Of a stretch of 64,000 nucleotides of DNA, positions 16,996 to 25,975 are shown piece by piece. Made by a program: the position numbers and the translations under genes. The notes under the pieces were generated by a model. It searched no databases. It saw only the letters and a list, made by a program, of their open reading frames with translations, and was not told the origin of the DNA. Origin of the DNA: Bradyrhizobium hipponense (GTDB taxonomy: Bacteria > Pseudomonadota > Alphaproteobacteria > Rhizobiales > Xanthobacteraceae). Location of the stretch: the NCBI RefSeq assembly GCF_008123965.1, contig NZ_VSTH01000053.1, positions 1 through 64,000 on the forward strand, in the 5' to 3' direction. Position 1 is the first letter of the stretch, and each line of letters starts with the position of its first letter.

Positions 16996-18426
16996 ATGTC
17001 CGTGGGTACGACCATCACCAATAATCCGCCGCGGCCGGAGCCGAAAGCCCTTGCGAGCGCGCTGGAGCAGCTTGCCGCACGGTTCGGCAACCGCCTCATC
17101 ACCTCGCAGGCCGTGCGCGAGCAGCACGGCCACACCACGACGTGGATCCCCAACCAGCCGCCGGACGGCGTGGTGATGGCGCAGGAGACCACCGACATCC
17201 AGGACGTCGTGCGGATCTGCGCCAGGAACGGCGTGCCCGTCATCGCCTTCGGAACCGGCACCTCGCTGGAGGGCCAGGTCAATGCGCCTGCGGGCGGAAT
17301 CTCGATCGACCTGCGCGACATGAACAAGGTGCTCGCGGTGCATGCCGAGGACCTCGACTGCGTGATTCAGCCCGGCGTCACCCGCAAGGCGCTGAACGAG
17401 CACCTGCGCGACCAGGGCCTGTTCTTCCCGATCGATCCCGGCGCGGACGCCTCGCTCGGCGGCATGGCTTCGACCCGGGCGTCCGGCACCAACGCGGTGC
17501 GCTACGGCACCATGCGCGAGAGCGTGCTGGCGCTGAAAGTCGTGCGCGGCGACGGCGAGATCATCACGACCGGCACGCGTGCAAAAAAGTCCTCCGCAGG
17601 CTACGACCTGACGCATCTGTTCGTCGGCGCCGAAGGCACGCTCGGCATCATCTCGGAATTGACCATCCGCCTGCGCGGCATCCCCGAGACCATCGCGGCC
17701 GGCGCCGTGTCGTTCGAGACCGTGCATGGCGCGTGTCAGGCGGTGATCCTGGCGATCCAGACCGGCATTCCCGTAGCGCGCATCGAGTTGCTCAATGCCG
17801 CGCAGGTGACGGCCTGCAACGCCTATTCCAAGCTGACGCTGCCGGAGACGCCGCTGCTGCTGATCGAATTCCACGGCAGCGAGATCGAGGTCGCCGAACA
17901 GTCCAAGGCCTTTGGCGAGATCGCAAAGGAGTGCGGCGGCGGCGATTTCTCGTGGACCACCAAGCCGGAGGATCGCACCAAGCTGTGGCAGGCGCGGCAC
18001 GATGCTTACTGGTCCGTCAAGGCGCTGCGGCCGGGCGACAGCATCGGCGTGGTCGCGACCGACGTCTGCGTGCCGATCTCGCGCCTTGCCGAGTGCGTCG
18101 GCGAGACCGAGGAGGATCTGAAGCGGCTCAATCTGTTGTCGCCAATCGTCGGCCATGTCGGCGACGGCAATTTCCACTGCTCGCTGGTCTGCGACACCAA
18201 TGACGCCGATGAAATGGCCCGCGGCGAGGAGTTCATGCACCGTCTGGTCGAGCGCGCACAGGCGATGGACGGCACCTGCACCGGCGAGCACGGCATCGGC
18301 CAGGGCAAGCAGAAATACCTCGAGGCCGAACTCGGACCCGAGGCGCTGGATGCGATGCGGGCGCTGAAAAAGGCGCTCGATCCACTCAATATTTTCAATC
18401 CCGGCAAGATCGTGCCGCAGGTTTAG
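16996..18426 (+). CDS. FAD-linked oxidase, GlcD/D-lactate dehydrogenase (cytochrome) type
   Basis: A 476-residue flavoprotein with an N-terminal FAD_binding_4 (PCMH) domain containing GTGTSLEGQVNAPAGGI and DPGADASLGGMASTRASGT, and a C-terminal FAD oxidase domain with VGHVGDGNFHC and GTCTGEHGIGQGKQKYL, whose His and Asn residues bind flavin and 2-hydroxyacid. It probably oxidises D-lactate, glycolate or another D-2-hydroxyacid and passes electrons to the respiratory chain. Start: ATG 16996 directly abuts GGGAGGA; a GTG six bases later (17002) has better spacing and may be the true start. The frame extends to 16963 without a ribosome site. Confidence 0.92.
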   Translation: MSVGTTITNNPPRPEPKALASALEQLAARFGNRLITSQAVREQHGHTTTWIPNQPPDGVVMAQETTDIQDVVRICARNGVPVIAFGTGTSLEGQVNAPAGGISIDLRDMNKVLAVHAEDLDCVIQPGVTRKALNEHLRDQGLFFPIDPGADASLGGMASTRASGTNAVRYGTMRESVLALKVVRGDGEIITTGTRAKKSSAGYDLTHLFVGAEGTLGIISELTIRLRGIPETIAAGAVSFETVHGACQAVILAIQTGIPVARIELLNAAQVTACNAYSKLTLPETPLLLIEFHGSEIEVAEQSKAFGEIAKECGGGDFSWTTKPEDRTKLWQARHDAYWSVKALRPGDSIGVVATDVCVPISRLAECVGETEEDLKRLNLLSPIVGHVGDGNFHCSLVCDTNDADEMARGEEFMHRLVERAQAMDGTCTGEHGIGQGKQKYLEAELGPEALDAMRALKKALDPLNIFNPGKIVPQV

Positions 18427-18516
18427 CGGCAGGCAGCGGAACTTTCGGCAGGCCAGCCGGTTCCAATTCCCGCCAAGTTCCGATGCCTCAATGGTGCGGC
18501 TCTGCGGGAGGATGCG

Positions 18517-19863
18517 ATGTTGCGACCGGTCATTGGAATTGCTGCGATGGCGCTTGCCTGCATGCTTGCAGGCGCGGCTCTGGCCAAGGGCGGACACGGT
18601 GGCGGTGGACACGGCGGCGGCGGTCATGGCGGCGGTGGGCACGCCGGCGGTGGGCACAGAGGCGGTCATGGCGGTGGGCATTTCGGCGGCGGCCATTTCG
18701 GCGGTCACGGTTTTGCGCACGCGCATGGCGGCGGCGGGCATCATGGCGGGATGCGGTTCGCAACCGGAGCCCGACATGGTGGCCCGAACTTCGGTCAGAT
18801 CCGCAATGCGGGCGTCCGCCCTGCGAATTTCCGCAATGCCCTCAACGCGCACTCCAGCGCGTTCCGCAACGGCCGGCTGATCAGCAATCCGGCGGCCCGT
18901 GCCCAGATCGCGGCCGCGGCCGCACTTGCCGGCTGGCATGGCGCAAGCAGCGGATGGTGGCAGCATGCAGGTGGCGGCTACGGCTGGGTCGGACCGCTGT
19001 TCTGGCCGTTCGCCTACAACGATCTCTACGATTACGCAGTCTGGGGCGACGGTCTCGGTTTCTGGGGCTACGGCTATCCGGACATCTATGCCGGCATCTT
19101 CGGTCCCTATGGCTATGACGGTCTGTCGGCCTATCTGCCGCAACGCCCGCAAGGACGACGGCGCGCGCGGGGCGTTGCGCTCGATCAACTGTGCGGCAGC
19201 GATCGCCGCGAAATCGTCGGTCTGCCGATCGACCAGATCGCAGCCGCGGTGCAGCCGACGGATGCGCAAGGTGCAAGCCTCGACGAACTCGGCAATGCCT
19301 CGATTCAGGCGGCAGAGTTGATCCGCGCATCCTGTCCGGCGCAGGTCGCGGCGACGGCGCCCGGCCGCCTCGCAGCGATGCAGCAGCGCGTCGAGGCGAT
19401 GGAGAAAGCGGTCGATCTCGTCCAGCCCGCACTCGACAAATTTTACGCTTCGCTCACGGACGAACAGAAGGCCCGCTTCAATGCACTCGCCGAGGACCAG
19501 CGTCGTCGTGCGACGGCGTCGAACAATGCCAATGGATCGCCGGTCCAGAACTGCAGCGCGCCTGCCGCGCTCGATTGGCCCGGTGCCGAGATCGAGGCGA
19601 GGCTTCACCTGGATGACACGCAGCGCGCCGCACTCCAGGTGCTCCAGGACAGCAGCGCCAGGGCCAACGCATCGCTCAAAGCGGCGTGCCAGCCCGGCGA
19701 CGTGATGACGCCGCCGGCGCGCATGGCCGCCATCCGCAAGCGGCTCGACGTGATGCTGGACGGGATCAAGTCGGTCCGCGCTGCGCTTGAGGATTTCTAC
19801 GCCACGCTGAATGACGAGCAGAAGGCGCAGTTCGAGGCGATCGGGCCGCGGCGGACGTCTTGA
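18517..19863 (+). CDS. Secreted Gly/His-rich protein with two Spy/CpxP-like LTxxQ repeats
   Basis: A 448-residue exported protein with signal peptide (cleaved near ALA/K, residue 24). Residues about 25-85 are Gly/His repeats (GGHGGGGHGGG, GGHFGGGHFGG), a composition that can bind metal ions. A Trp/Tyr/Gly-rich middle (about 140-205) follows. The C-terminal half has two related helical units ending in DKFYASLTDEQKARFNAL and EDFYATLNDEQKAQFEAI, the LTxxQ motif of periplasmic chaperones Spy and CpxP. Each unit has a conserved SCPAQ/ACQPGD-like Cys segment. GGGAGGA precedes the ATG. A periplasmic metal- or stress-related role is an inference. Confidence 0.75.
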   Translation: MLRPVIGIAAMALACMLAGAALAKGGHGGGGHGGGGHGGGGHAGGGHRGGHGGGHFGGGHFGGHGFAHAHGGGGHHGGMRFATGARHGGPNFGQIRNAGVRPANFRNALNAHSSAFRNGRLISNPAARAQIAAAAALAGWHGASSGWWQHAGGGYGWVGPLFWPFAYNDLYDYAVWGDGLGFWGYGYPDIYAGIFGPYGYDGLSAYLPQRPQGRRRARGVALDQLCGSDRREIVGLPIDQIAAAVQPTDAQGASLDELGNASIQAAELIRASCPAQVAATAPGRLAAMQQRVEAMEKAVDLVQPALDKFYASLTDEQKARFNALAEDQRRRATASNNANGSPVQNCSAPAALDWPGAEIEARLHLDDTQRAALQVLQDSSARANASLKAACQPGDVMTPPARMAAIRKRLDVMLDGIKSVRAALEDFYATLNDEQKAQFEAIGPRRTS

Positions 19864-19976
19864 ACGCACCGATCCACCGCCGGCGGAAAGACCGCCTCGC
19901 CGATCTCGGCATGGTTGTCTATGCTGGCACCGCTGAAGTGCAATAATTCGGTGGCTGGAAGACCACGGGTGGCGGG

Positions 19977-20339
19977 ATGAAGTGGTTCGCGAGGCAGAAG
20001 CCGGGCGACATCTGGGACGAAGCGATCGAGTGGCCGCTGGGCGATATCGAAGCCGCCGAGCGCATCCGCGCGATATGTGAGGCTGCAATCGCGAGTGCGG
20101 TGGGCGCGGGTCGCAACAACAAGCGCGACAGCGAGCGCTACGAGCGTGCGGCGAAGGTCGCAATGGAAATCGCGATGAAGATATCGGACGGCCTAATGCG
20201 CGACGATGCGGTCCGTCGCATCGTCGACCTCTGCATGAAGGCGAATGATCTCAAGACCGCGCAGATCCTGTTTCGCGCGATCCACGCCAGCTGGATCCGC
20301 GAAACGGTACAGCGAGATTATCCCGCGCTGACGCAGTGA
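19977..20339 (+). CDS. Hypothetical soluble helical protein
   Basis: A 120-residue protein without signal peptide or membrane segment, beginning MKWFARQKPGDIWDEAIEW. It is rich in Ala, Arg and Asp and predicted helical, with the segment MKISDGLMRDDAVRRIVDLC near the middle. I do not recognise the family. Codon use matches the neighbours and no better frame covers the stretch. It lies about 110 bases after the Spy-like gene in the same direction and is followed by a repeat element that may end transcription. Confidence 0.65.
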   Translation: MKWFARQKPGDIWDEAIEWPLGDIEAAERIRAICEAAIASAVGAGRNNKRDSERYERAAKVAMEIAMKISDGLMRDDAVRRIVDLCMKANDLKTAQILFRAIHASWIRETVQRDYPALTQ

Positions 20340-20369
20340 GGCTGATTGTTGCCACGAGGAGGGTGCGCT

Positions 20370-20500
20370 CCCTCCCCCGCAAGCGGGGGAGGGTTGGGGG
20401 AGAGGGTGGCTCCACCAGCGATATGTCGCGAATGGATAAAGCCCTCACCCGCCACGCTCTTGCGAGCGTGTCGACCTCTCCCGCAAGCGGGCGAGATGCA
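20370..20500. repeat. Composite palindromic repeat
   Basis: CCCTCCCCCGC (20370-20380), AA, GCGGGGGAGGG (20383-20393) is a perfect palindrome, followed by the GAGGGTGG and AGCCCTCACCC modules and a second, imperfect palindrome ACCTCTCCCGC-AA-GCGGGCGAG (near 20474-20495). It has the same plan as copies at 29985, 41696 and inside uvrD. It lies between convergent genes. Confidence 0.75.
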
Positions 20501-20523
20501 CCGAGCCCGCGGCCCAGCCCAAC

Positions 20524-22197
20524 CTAATTCGCTTTCGCCAGCGTGCGCACGGCTTCGTCGACGCTGCGAAACAGGTGTTCCCTCGGCAGGGCATCGAACA
20601 GGTTGAAGCGCTCGAACGCGTCCTGTGCGCGCACCGATTCCAGCCGCGCCAGCGCCACCGTGACGCCCTGTTCACTGCACGCCTTGAAGATTTCAAGCAG
20701 GATCTGCGCGCCGGTGAAGTCGATCTCGACCATGCCGCTCGCTTCCAGCACGAGAAGCTGCGGGGCCGAGGTGCCGAGGACGCTGGTCACGTCGCTGCGG
20801 AAGTCCGGCGCGTTGAGGAACGACAGCGGTGCCTGGAGACCGATCACGGCAACGCCGGCGATGCGCTCGCCGGCGACGTGCGGATGGGCCGGCCACCAGA
20901 TCGTGGTGCCCGGCACGCGCTCGAACTCGACCAGCTTGGCGCGCGTGATGCTCCAGATGCCGTACAGCAGCGACAGCACGATGCCGAGGAACGCGCCCTG
21001 CTCGATCGGCAGCACGATGATCAGCGCGGCGGTGGCGATGATCAGCAAGAACTCGCTGAAGGACTGCCGATAGATCGTGACGATCTGCTTGACGCGGATG
21101 ATCTTCAGCGCCACGAACAGCAAAATGCCGCCAAGCGCGGCATCCGGCACATGCCGCAGCAACCCTGTTCCAAACGCGAGCAACGCCAATACGATTGCCG
21201 CGGCGGCGAGGCCCGAAAGCTGCGATTGCCCGCCGGTCTCGGCAACGATTCCCGTCCGCGGCGGGCTGGCATTGACCGGAAACGCGCCGAACAGCCCGGC
21301 CAGCACGCTGCCGGCGCCCGCGCCGAGGAAATCGCGATCGACATCGGCAGGCTGGTCGAGATCGGACGGGAACGACCGCGTGGTGGCCGCGGTCTGCACC
21401 ATCACGACCACGGTGATCACGAAGGCGAGCGGCACCAGGCGCACCCATTGCTCTGGCGCAAGATCAGGCAGAGTCGGCCGCGGCAGCGTACCCGGCACGC
21501 TGCCTACGACGTTGACGCCCTTGCTCTCGAGGCCGAGCCCGATCACGGCCAGCGTCGCGGAGACAAGCCCGATCAGCGCGCCCGGAATTTTTGCGCTCAC
21601 CTTCTCGGAGAGGAAGACCACGGCCAGAACACCGAAGCCGATGCACAGCGTGAAGGGGTTGGTCCGGCCGAGCTCGCTTGCGAGCACGCCGATGCGATCG
21701 AGCGTCGGCCCGCTGGGCGACCCCAGCCCCAGCACGCCCGGCAATTGCGACACGATGATGTGGACGGAAATGCCGACGAGGAATCCGACCATCACCGGCA
21801 CCGACAAAAGGTTGGCGATGCCGCCGAGGCGGAAGGCGCCGCCGGCGAGCATCATGGCGCCCACCATCAGCGCCAGCGCGATGGCGAGTCCCTGATATTC
21901 CGGCGAACCGGAGAGGGCGAGCGCGGCAAGCCCGCCGGCGAAGATCGGCGTGATCGTGGAGTCGGCGCCGCAGGACAGGAAGCGGTTGCCGCCCAGCAGC
22001 GCGAAGCCGAGCGAGCCCGCCATGAACGCGAAGAAGCCGATCTGCGGCGCAAATCCGCCGAGCCGCGCGGTCGCCATCTGCTCGGGGACGGCAATCGCTG
22101 CAAGTGTCAACCCCGCCAGGAGGTCGCCGGGCAGCGAATAGGACGCCAGCGATCGGAACAGCGGCCATGTCGCCTTGGCGTGATCGTCGTGCGGCAT
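20524..22197 (-). CDS. SulP-family anion transporter with STAS domain
   Basis: A 557-residue inner-membrane transporter. The N-terminal 390 residues hold 10-14 TM helices with the SulP signature near the start (LLAGLTLAAIAVPEQMATARLG, given here in overlapping words LLAGLTLAAIAVPEQ and QMATARLG) and AGSVLAGLFGAFPVNASPPRTG. A cytoplasmic STAS domain follows (about 435-550: GVAVIGLQAPLSFLNAPDF, LEASGMVEIDFTGAQILLEI). The family moves sulfate, bicarbonate or other anions, usually with H+ or Na+. Start at the Met at 22197; the frame runs to 22272 through sequence unlike the family. No sulfate genes are nearby, so the substrate is open. Confidence 0.92.
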   Translation of the reverse strand: MPHDDHAKATWPLFRSLASYSLPGDLLAGLTLAAIAVPEQMATARLGGFAPQIGFFAFMAGSLGFALLGGNRFLSCGADSTITPIFAGGLAALALSGSPEYQGLAIALALMVGAMMLAGGAFRLGGIANLLSVPVMVGFLVGISVHIIVSQLPGVLGLGSPSGPTLDRIGVLASELGRTNPFTLCIGFGVLAVVFLSEKVSAKIPGALIGLVSATLAVIGLGLESKGVNVVGSVPGTLPRPTLPDLAPEQWVRLVPLAFVITVVVMVQTAATTRSFPSDLDQPADVDRDFLGAGAGSVLAGLFGAFPVNASPPRTGIVAETGGQSQLSGLAAAAIVLALLAFGTGLLRHVPDAALGGILLFVALKIIRVKQIVTIYRQSFSEFLLIIATAALIIVLPIEQGAFLGIVLSLLYGIWSITRAKLVEFERVPGTTIWWPAHPHVAGERIAGVAVIGLQAPLSFLNAPDFRSDVTSVLGTSAPQLLVLEASGMVEIDFTGAQILLEIFKACSEQGVTVALARLESVRAQDAFERFNLFDALPREHLFRSVDEAVRTLAKAN

Positions 22198-22334
22198 CGA
22201 TGTGGAGTCCCCGGAAAGCCTGCGTCGGCCGATCAGACTACAGCATTTCCGGGATGGAAGGCGGCAGACCACGCAACTCCTGGGCCATCAACAGAAATGT
22301 CCTGGCGATGATTGGCTCTCTGCGGCGTTTCTGT

Positions 22335-22451
22335 CGTCATTGCGAGGAGCCCGCGACAAAATTGCGAAGCAATTTTGCGCTGGTGCGATGAAGCAATCCA
22401 GAATCTTTCCGTGGAAAGACCCTGGATTGCTTCGCTTCACTCGCAATGACG
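22335..22451. repeat. REP-like nested inverted repeat
   Basis: Outer arms CGTCATTGCGAG (22335-22346) and CTCGCAATGACG (22440-22451) are perfect complements. Inner arms GAAGCAATCCAG (22390-22401) and CTGGATTGCTTC (22422-22433) are also perfect. A third hairpin CAAAATTGC-GAA-GCAATTTTG occupies 22357-22377. I know this CGTCATTGCGAG family as a common intergenic repeat in rhizobial genomes. It lies between the promoter of the SulP gene and the end of the caspase-like gene. Confidence 0.8.
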
Positions 22452-22484
22452 GAGGACATATTTGTCCTCCGCCTCGCGGCAGCC

Positions 22485-23975
22485 TCAGTACCGGCCGCGG
22501 TCGTTGTGATAATCGCCACCGCGGCCGCCACCCATTCCCATTCCCATGCCGATCCCGATACCAATCCCGATGCCTTGCATCACAGCGCCGGGCGGCGGGC
22601 CGCGATCCGGCGGCGGCGCGCGCTCGTAGACGACTTCGTCGGGCGGCGGCGGCCGGCGCTTGGGCGGCGTCTCGACGACCTTGCGCTTGGGCGGCGTGTC
22701 GTCGACGCGCTTCTTGATGATGGGTGCGACCGTCGGGTTGATCGGCGTTGCCGGTGTCGTGGGCGTCGAGCACGGGCAGGTCGGTGCCAGCGCGACGGCG
22801 ATCGGAGCTGGGGCCGCAGCGGCCGCAACGGGCAAAGCGTAATTGCGGTTCTGCACGCGGAGCAGCAGCCGGCGCGCGGTTGCAGCTAAGTCGCTGTTGT
22901 CCCAGTTGGCAAGATAGGCCTCGAACGAGGCGCGGGTGTTGATCGCGGTGGCCCGCTCCCACGCCAGCATCTGGCGCCGGCGCTCCAGGATCGTGCGCAG
23001 GCGCGGCGTGAACGACGCCTGCGCGTACAGCTCGACATAGGCCTGATACGCCGGCACGGTATCGTCAGCGATCACGAGATCATAGGCGGCCTTGGCATCC
23101 TTGCCCTGCAAATCCTTGCGCCAGTCCTCGACGCTGCGCGTGGCGCTTGCAAGCGCCATCGAGCCTGCGCCCGGAGCGGAAGGTTGCTGGCCGCTGCTGT
23201 CGCCGAAGAACTTGAAGTCGGTGGTGAGCGACGAACTCTCCCAGGGGATCTGCCGCCCATCGGTCGATTGCGCCACGGCGATGCGGATGCGCTTGAACAC
23301 TTCCTCGATCGGCAGGTTGGGCTGCTTGGCCACACTCAGCGCCGCGGTGGTGTAGGGGCTGTCGATGCCGGAGCCGTCCTCGGCTTCGGAGCCTGGAGAG
23401 GTCGAATAGGAAATGAAAGAGCCGGGCGCGCCGGCCTTGGTGTCGACGATCGCAAGCCCGTGGCCGGCGCCGCTGAGCGCCGGGAAGGGATTGTTGCGGC
23501 AGGCATCGAGCATGAAGATGCGCGCCCGCGTCGGCAGCGCGCCAAGCGTGTTGAGAAGGTCGTTCAGCCGCACGCCCTGCAAGGGAATGTCGGCCTCGCG
23601 CTTGGGATCGAGGTCGACCGGCACCAGATAGTTCTCGCCGTCGATCTGCAGGCCGTGGCCGGCATAGAACACCAGCGCGACAGTGTCGGCGCCGCTGGCG
23701 CTGACCTTGCCGGCGAAATCCGAGATCGCCTCGCGCATCTCGTTCTGCGCCAGATTGGGGGCGGTGGTCACGGTGAAGCCGGCGTTGCCGAGCAACTCCG
23801 CCATGCCTTTGGCGTCGTTGGCGGCATTGGGCAGTTCCGGCACCGTGCGATAGGCCGATTGGCCGATCACCAGCGCAAGCCGCGCTTCAGCCGCAGCCTG
23901 CGTCGTTGTCATGAGTTGTGTGAGAGCAAGGAGGCCGGACGCAAGAAACAAACTGCAAAGGGCTGGACGGCGCAT
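22485..23975 (-). CDS. Secreted caspase-family (peptidase C14) protein
   Basis: A 496-residue exported protein with signal peptide (residues 1-30) and a caspase-like p20 domain. The catalytic pair is His107 (VFYAGHGLQ) and Cys159 (FMLDACRNNP), with LVIGQSAYRTVPELPNAAND at the domain start. After a middle helical region (about 280-370) the C-terminus is Pro-rich and ends in an unusual Gly/Ile/Met run (GIGIGIGIGMGMGMGGG). Bacterial members are called orthocaspases; their targets are mostly unknown, and the export signal places this one in the periplasm. GGAGGT stands seven bases before the ATG. The gene appears monocistronic. Confidence 0.9.
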   Translation of the reverse strand: MRRPALCSLFLASGLLALTQLMTTTQAAAEARLALVIGQSAYRTVPELPNAANDAKGMAELLGNAGFTVTTAPNLAQNEMREAISDFAGKVSASGADTVALVFYAGHGLQIDGENYLVPVDLDPKREADIPLQGVRLNDLLNTLGALPTRARIFMLDACRNNPFPALSGAGHGLAIVDTKAGAPGSFISYSTSPGSEAEDGSGIDSPYTTAALSVAKQPNLPIEEVFKRIRIAVAQSTDGRQIPWESSSLTTDFKFFGDSSGQQPSAPGAGSMALASATRSVEDWRKDLQGKDAKAAYDLVIADDTVPAYQAYVELYAQASFTPRLRTILERRRQMLAWERATAINTRASFEAYLANWDNSDLAATARRLLLRVQNRNYALPVAAAAAPAPIAVALAPTCPCSTPTTPATPINPTVAPIIKKRVDDTPPKRKVVETPPKRRPPPPDEVVYERAPPPDRGPPPGAVMQGIGIGIGIGMGMGMGGGRGGDYHNDRGRY

Positions 23976-24120
23976 GATGTTACCTCCGTCGGCAATGCGC
24001 GCGATGATGTCACCTTTTGTAGTCGCCCGCCATGACCCTGTCTGTGCACTGGATCACGCTCGCCGGGCTGCGGCAAAATGGGGCAGGATCCCCGGGGTTG
24101 AAGCGATAAGCCGTGCTGCG

Positions 24121-25041
24121 TCAGGACAGTCCGCGGTCCCAAGGCGGTTCGGGCGCGAAGCAACCTGCGAGAAAGTCGATGAAGGCGCGGACCTTGGCCG
24201 GCGGTCGGCGGTCGGGCAGGTAGACCGCATGCACAGCCGAGGTCTGGATTTCCGGCTGGTCTAGCCCAAGCGCGACGAGCGTGCCGGCGCGCAAATCATC
24301 GGCGATGATGAAGGTTGGCTGTCGCGCGAGGCCAAGGCCGCCCAACGTCGCGGCGCGCAGCGCGTCGCCATTGTTGGCGCGCAGATTGCCCTTGACCTGG
24401 ACCCGGATCTCGCCGTTCGCCCCGAATAGCCATTCCGCCGCGCTCGCCTGCTGCGAAAGCGTGTAGCCGAGACAATTGTGGGCGGCGAGGTCCGCCACGG
24501 TACGCGGCGTGCCATGCTTCGCTAGGTAAGACGGTGCTGCGCAGACGACCATTCGGTTCGGCGCGAGCCGCCGCGCCACCATGCTGGAGTCGCGCAAGGT
24601 GCCGATGCGGATCGCAAGGTCCCAGCCTTCATCGGCGAGATCGACCAGGCGGTCGTTGAGGCCGAGCTCGATCGTGACCTCGGGATGACGTTCCGAGAAC
24701 TCTGAGATGAGCGGAGCGATCTGCCGGGTGCCGAATACGACGGGCACGTTGACCCGCAGCAGTCCGCGCGGCTCGATGCGCTCGCGCGCGACCGCTGCGT
24801 CGGCGACTTCCATGTCGGCAAGGATCCGTTCGGAGGATTCGAGATAGCTGCGTCCGGCCTCGGTGATGGACAGCCGCCGCGTGGTGCGGTGGAACAGTTT
24901 GACGCCGAGCCGAGCTTCGAGAGAGGCCACATGCTTGGTGACCATGGTCTGCGACAGGCTCATGGCCCTGGCCGCGCCGGACAGGCTGCCGATCGCCGCC
25001 ACCTTGGCAAAGACCTCCAGGCTGGTCAGCCGGTCGAGCAT
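24121..25041 (-). CDS. LysR-family transcriptional regulator
   Basis: A 306-residue regulator. The N-terminal winged helix-turn-helix (LEVFAKVAAIGSLSGAARAM, SQTMVTKHVASLEARLGVKLF, HRTTRRLSITEAGRSYL) is followed by a periplasmic-binding-like effector domain (about 90-295). It is divergent from the DoxX gene, with a 94-base shared control region containing a perfect palindrome, the usual arrangement for a LysR regulator and its target. The effector is unknown. Confidence 0.94.
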   Translation of the reverse strand: MLDRLTSLEVFAKVAAIGSLSGAARAMSLSQTMVTKHVASLEARLGVKLFHRTTRRLSITEAGRSYLESSERILADMEVADAAVARERIEPRGLLRVNVPVVFGTRQIAPLISEFSERHPEVTIELGLNDRLVDLADEGWDLAIRIGTLRDSSMVARRLAPNRMVVCAAPSYLAKHGTPRTVADLAAHNCLGYTLSQQASAAEWLFGANGEIRVQVKGNLRANNGDALRAATLGGLGLARQPTFIIADDLRAGTLVALGLDQPEIQTSAVHAVYLPDRRPPAKVRAFIDFLAGCFAPEPPWDRGLS

Positions 25042-25058
25042 CTATTTCACTCTATCGG

Positions 25059-25077
25059 TGTGAAGTATATTTTCACA
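25059..25077. promoter_or_regulatory. Palindrome in LysR/DoxX intergenic region (candidate operator)
   Basis: TGTGAA, seven bases, TTCACA is a perfect inverted repeat lying 18 bases upstream of the LysR start and 59 bases upstream of the DoxX start. Its T-N(n)-A dyad form and place suit a LysR recognition site serving both genes. Confidence 0.5.
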
Positions 25078-25135
25078 ATAGCGGATTATCATTCGACTGA
25101 GAATAGATCATAGCTCGGTCCGATAGGAGACCGCC

Positions 25136-25579
25136 ATGATCGATTCCCGTACTGCTCCCTATGCCGCGCTGGTGCTGCGCGTGACACTGGGCGCGCTTTT
25201 CCTGGCCCACGCCAGCCTGAAACTGTTTGTCTTCACCCCGGCCGGGACCGCAAAATACTTCGGCAGCCTCGGCTTCCCGTCCGAACTCGCCTATGTCGTG
25301 ATGACCGTGGAAGTGCTGAGCGGCGTCGCCTTGATCCTCGGCATCTGGACCCGCTACGCGGCGCTGGCCGGCATCCCGGTCCTGCTCGGCGCGATCTTCA
25401 CGGTGCATGGCGCCGCCGGCTTCTTCTTCACCAACCCGAAGGGTGGCTGGGAATTCCCCGCCGTCTGGGCGATCGCGCTGGTGGCGCAAGCGCTGCTTGG
25501 CGATGGTGCCTACGCGCTGCGTCCGTCGCGCGATGTCGAGGCGGGGAGCGGCCAATTGAGCGGCGCGCATTCGCGCTGA
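25136..25579 (+). CDS. DoxX-family membrane protein
   Basis: A 147-residue protein with four TM helices. It has the DoxX pattern: LVLRVTLGALFLAHASLKLF near the N-terminus, then FGSLGFPSELAYVVMTVEVLSGVALILGIWTRYAAL (in parts FGSLGFPSELAYV and EVLSGVALILGIWTRYA) and a final helix near AIALVAQALLGDGA. DoxX-like proteins are quinone- or thiol-linked membrane redox or stress proteins. AGGAGA precedes the ATG. It is divergent from a LysR gene that probably controls it. Confidence 0.9.
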   Translation: MIDSRTAPYAALVLRVTLGALFLAHASLKLFVFTPAGTAKYFGSLGFPSELAYVVMTVEVLSGVALILGIWTRYAALAGIPVLLGAIFTVHGAAGFFFTNPKGGWEFPAVWAIALVAQALLGDGAYALRPSRDVEAGSGQLSGAHSR

Positions 25580-25975
25580 CTTCGAAGTCCAGCCGTTCCA
25601 ACACGAGGAGCTGCGGGATCGCGGAGAGCGATCCTGCGGCTCTTGCTTTTCCGGTTGCGCGTCAGCGCGCCGAGCGCTGGCGAATCTATCAAGATGCGTT
25701 TGGCATTGATCGATACCTGAATTGGATCGATCCGCGCCAGTCTTGCGCCGCAGCCTTTCTGCCGCCGCGCCATTGCGCGGCGTCGCCGAAATCTAGGCAA
25801 ACATAGCCATTTCGGTTCGGCCGCCGCCGATGCGCTCGCCGCTGGGACCGTTGCGCAACGAGGTCTGCAACCCTTGCTGCAACCCTTGCCTGCGCTGTCG
25901 CTTTGGCCATACAGTCGCGCCAACACGCTGCGACAACGATCGCGGCTGCAAAAAAAATCTGGGAGAGACCGCGCC
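25580..25975. other. Intergenic stretch upstream of the TRAP operon
   Basis: No credible gene was found. A long minus-strand frame here overlaps the TRAP gene and lacks any family pattern. Weak dyads occur (for example GATCGATACC/GGATCGATCC near 25710-25735). The TRAP operon promoter must lie here, but I cannot point to a clear -35/-10 pair. Confidence 0.4.

Noticed and set aside
16930-20163. A 1077-codon open frame on the minus strand
   Set aside because: It runs opposite to the FAD oxidase and the Spy-like gene, both with clear domains, and its product is Arg/Asp/His-rich without family motifs. It is a high-GC shadow frame.
20575-22311. A 578-codon plus-strand frame over the SulP gene
   Set aside because: It is antisense to a full SulP-STAS transporter and of biased Arg/Gln/His composition, so a shadow.
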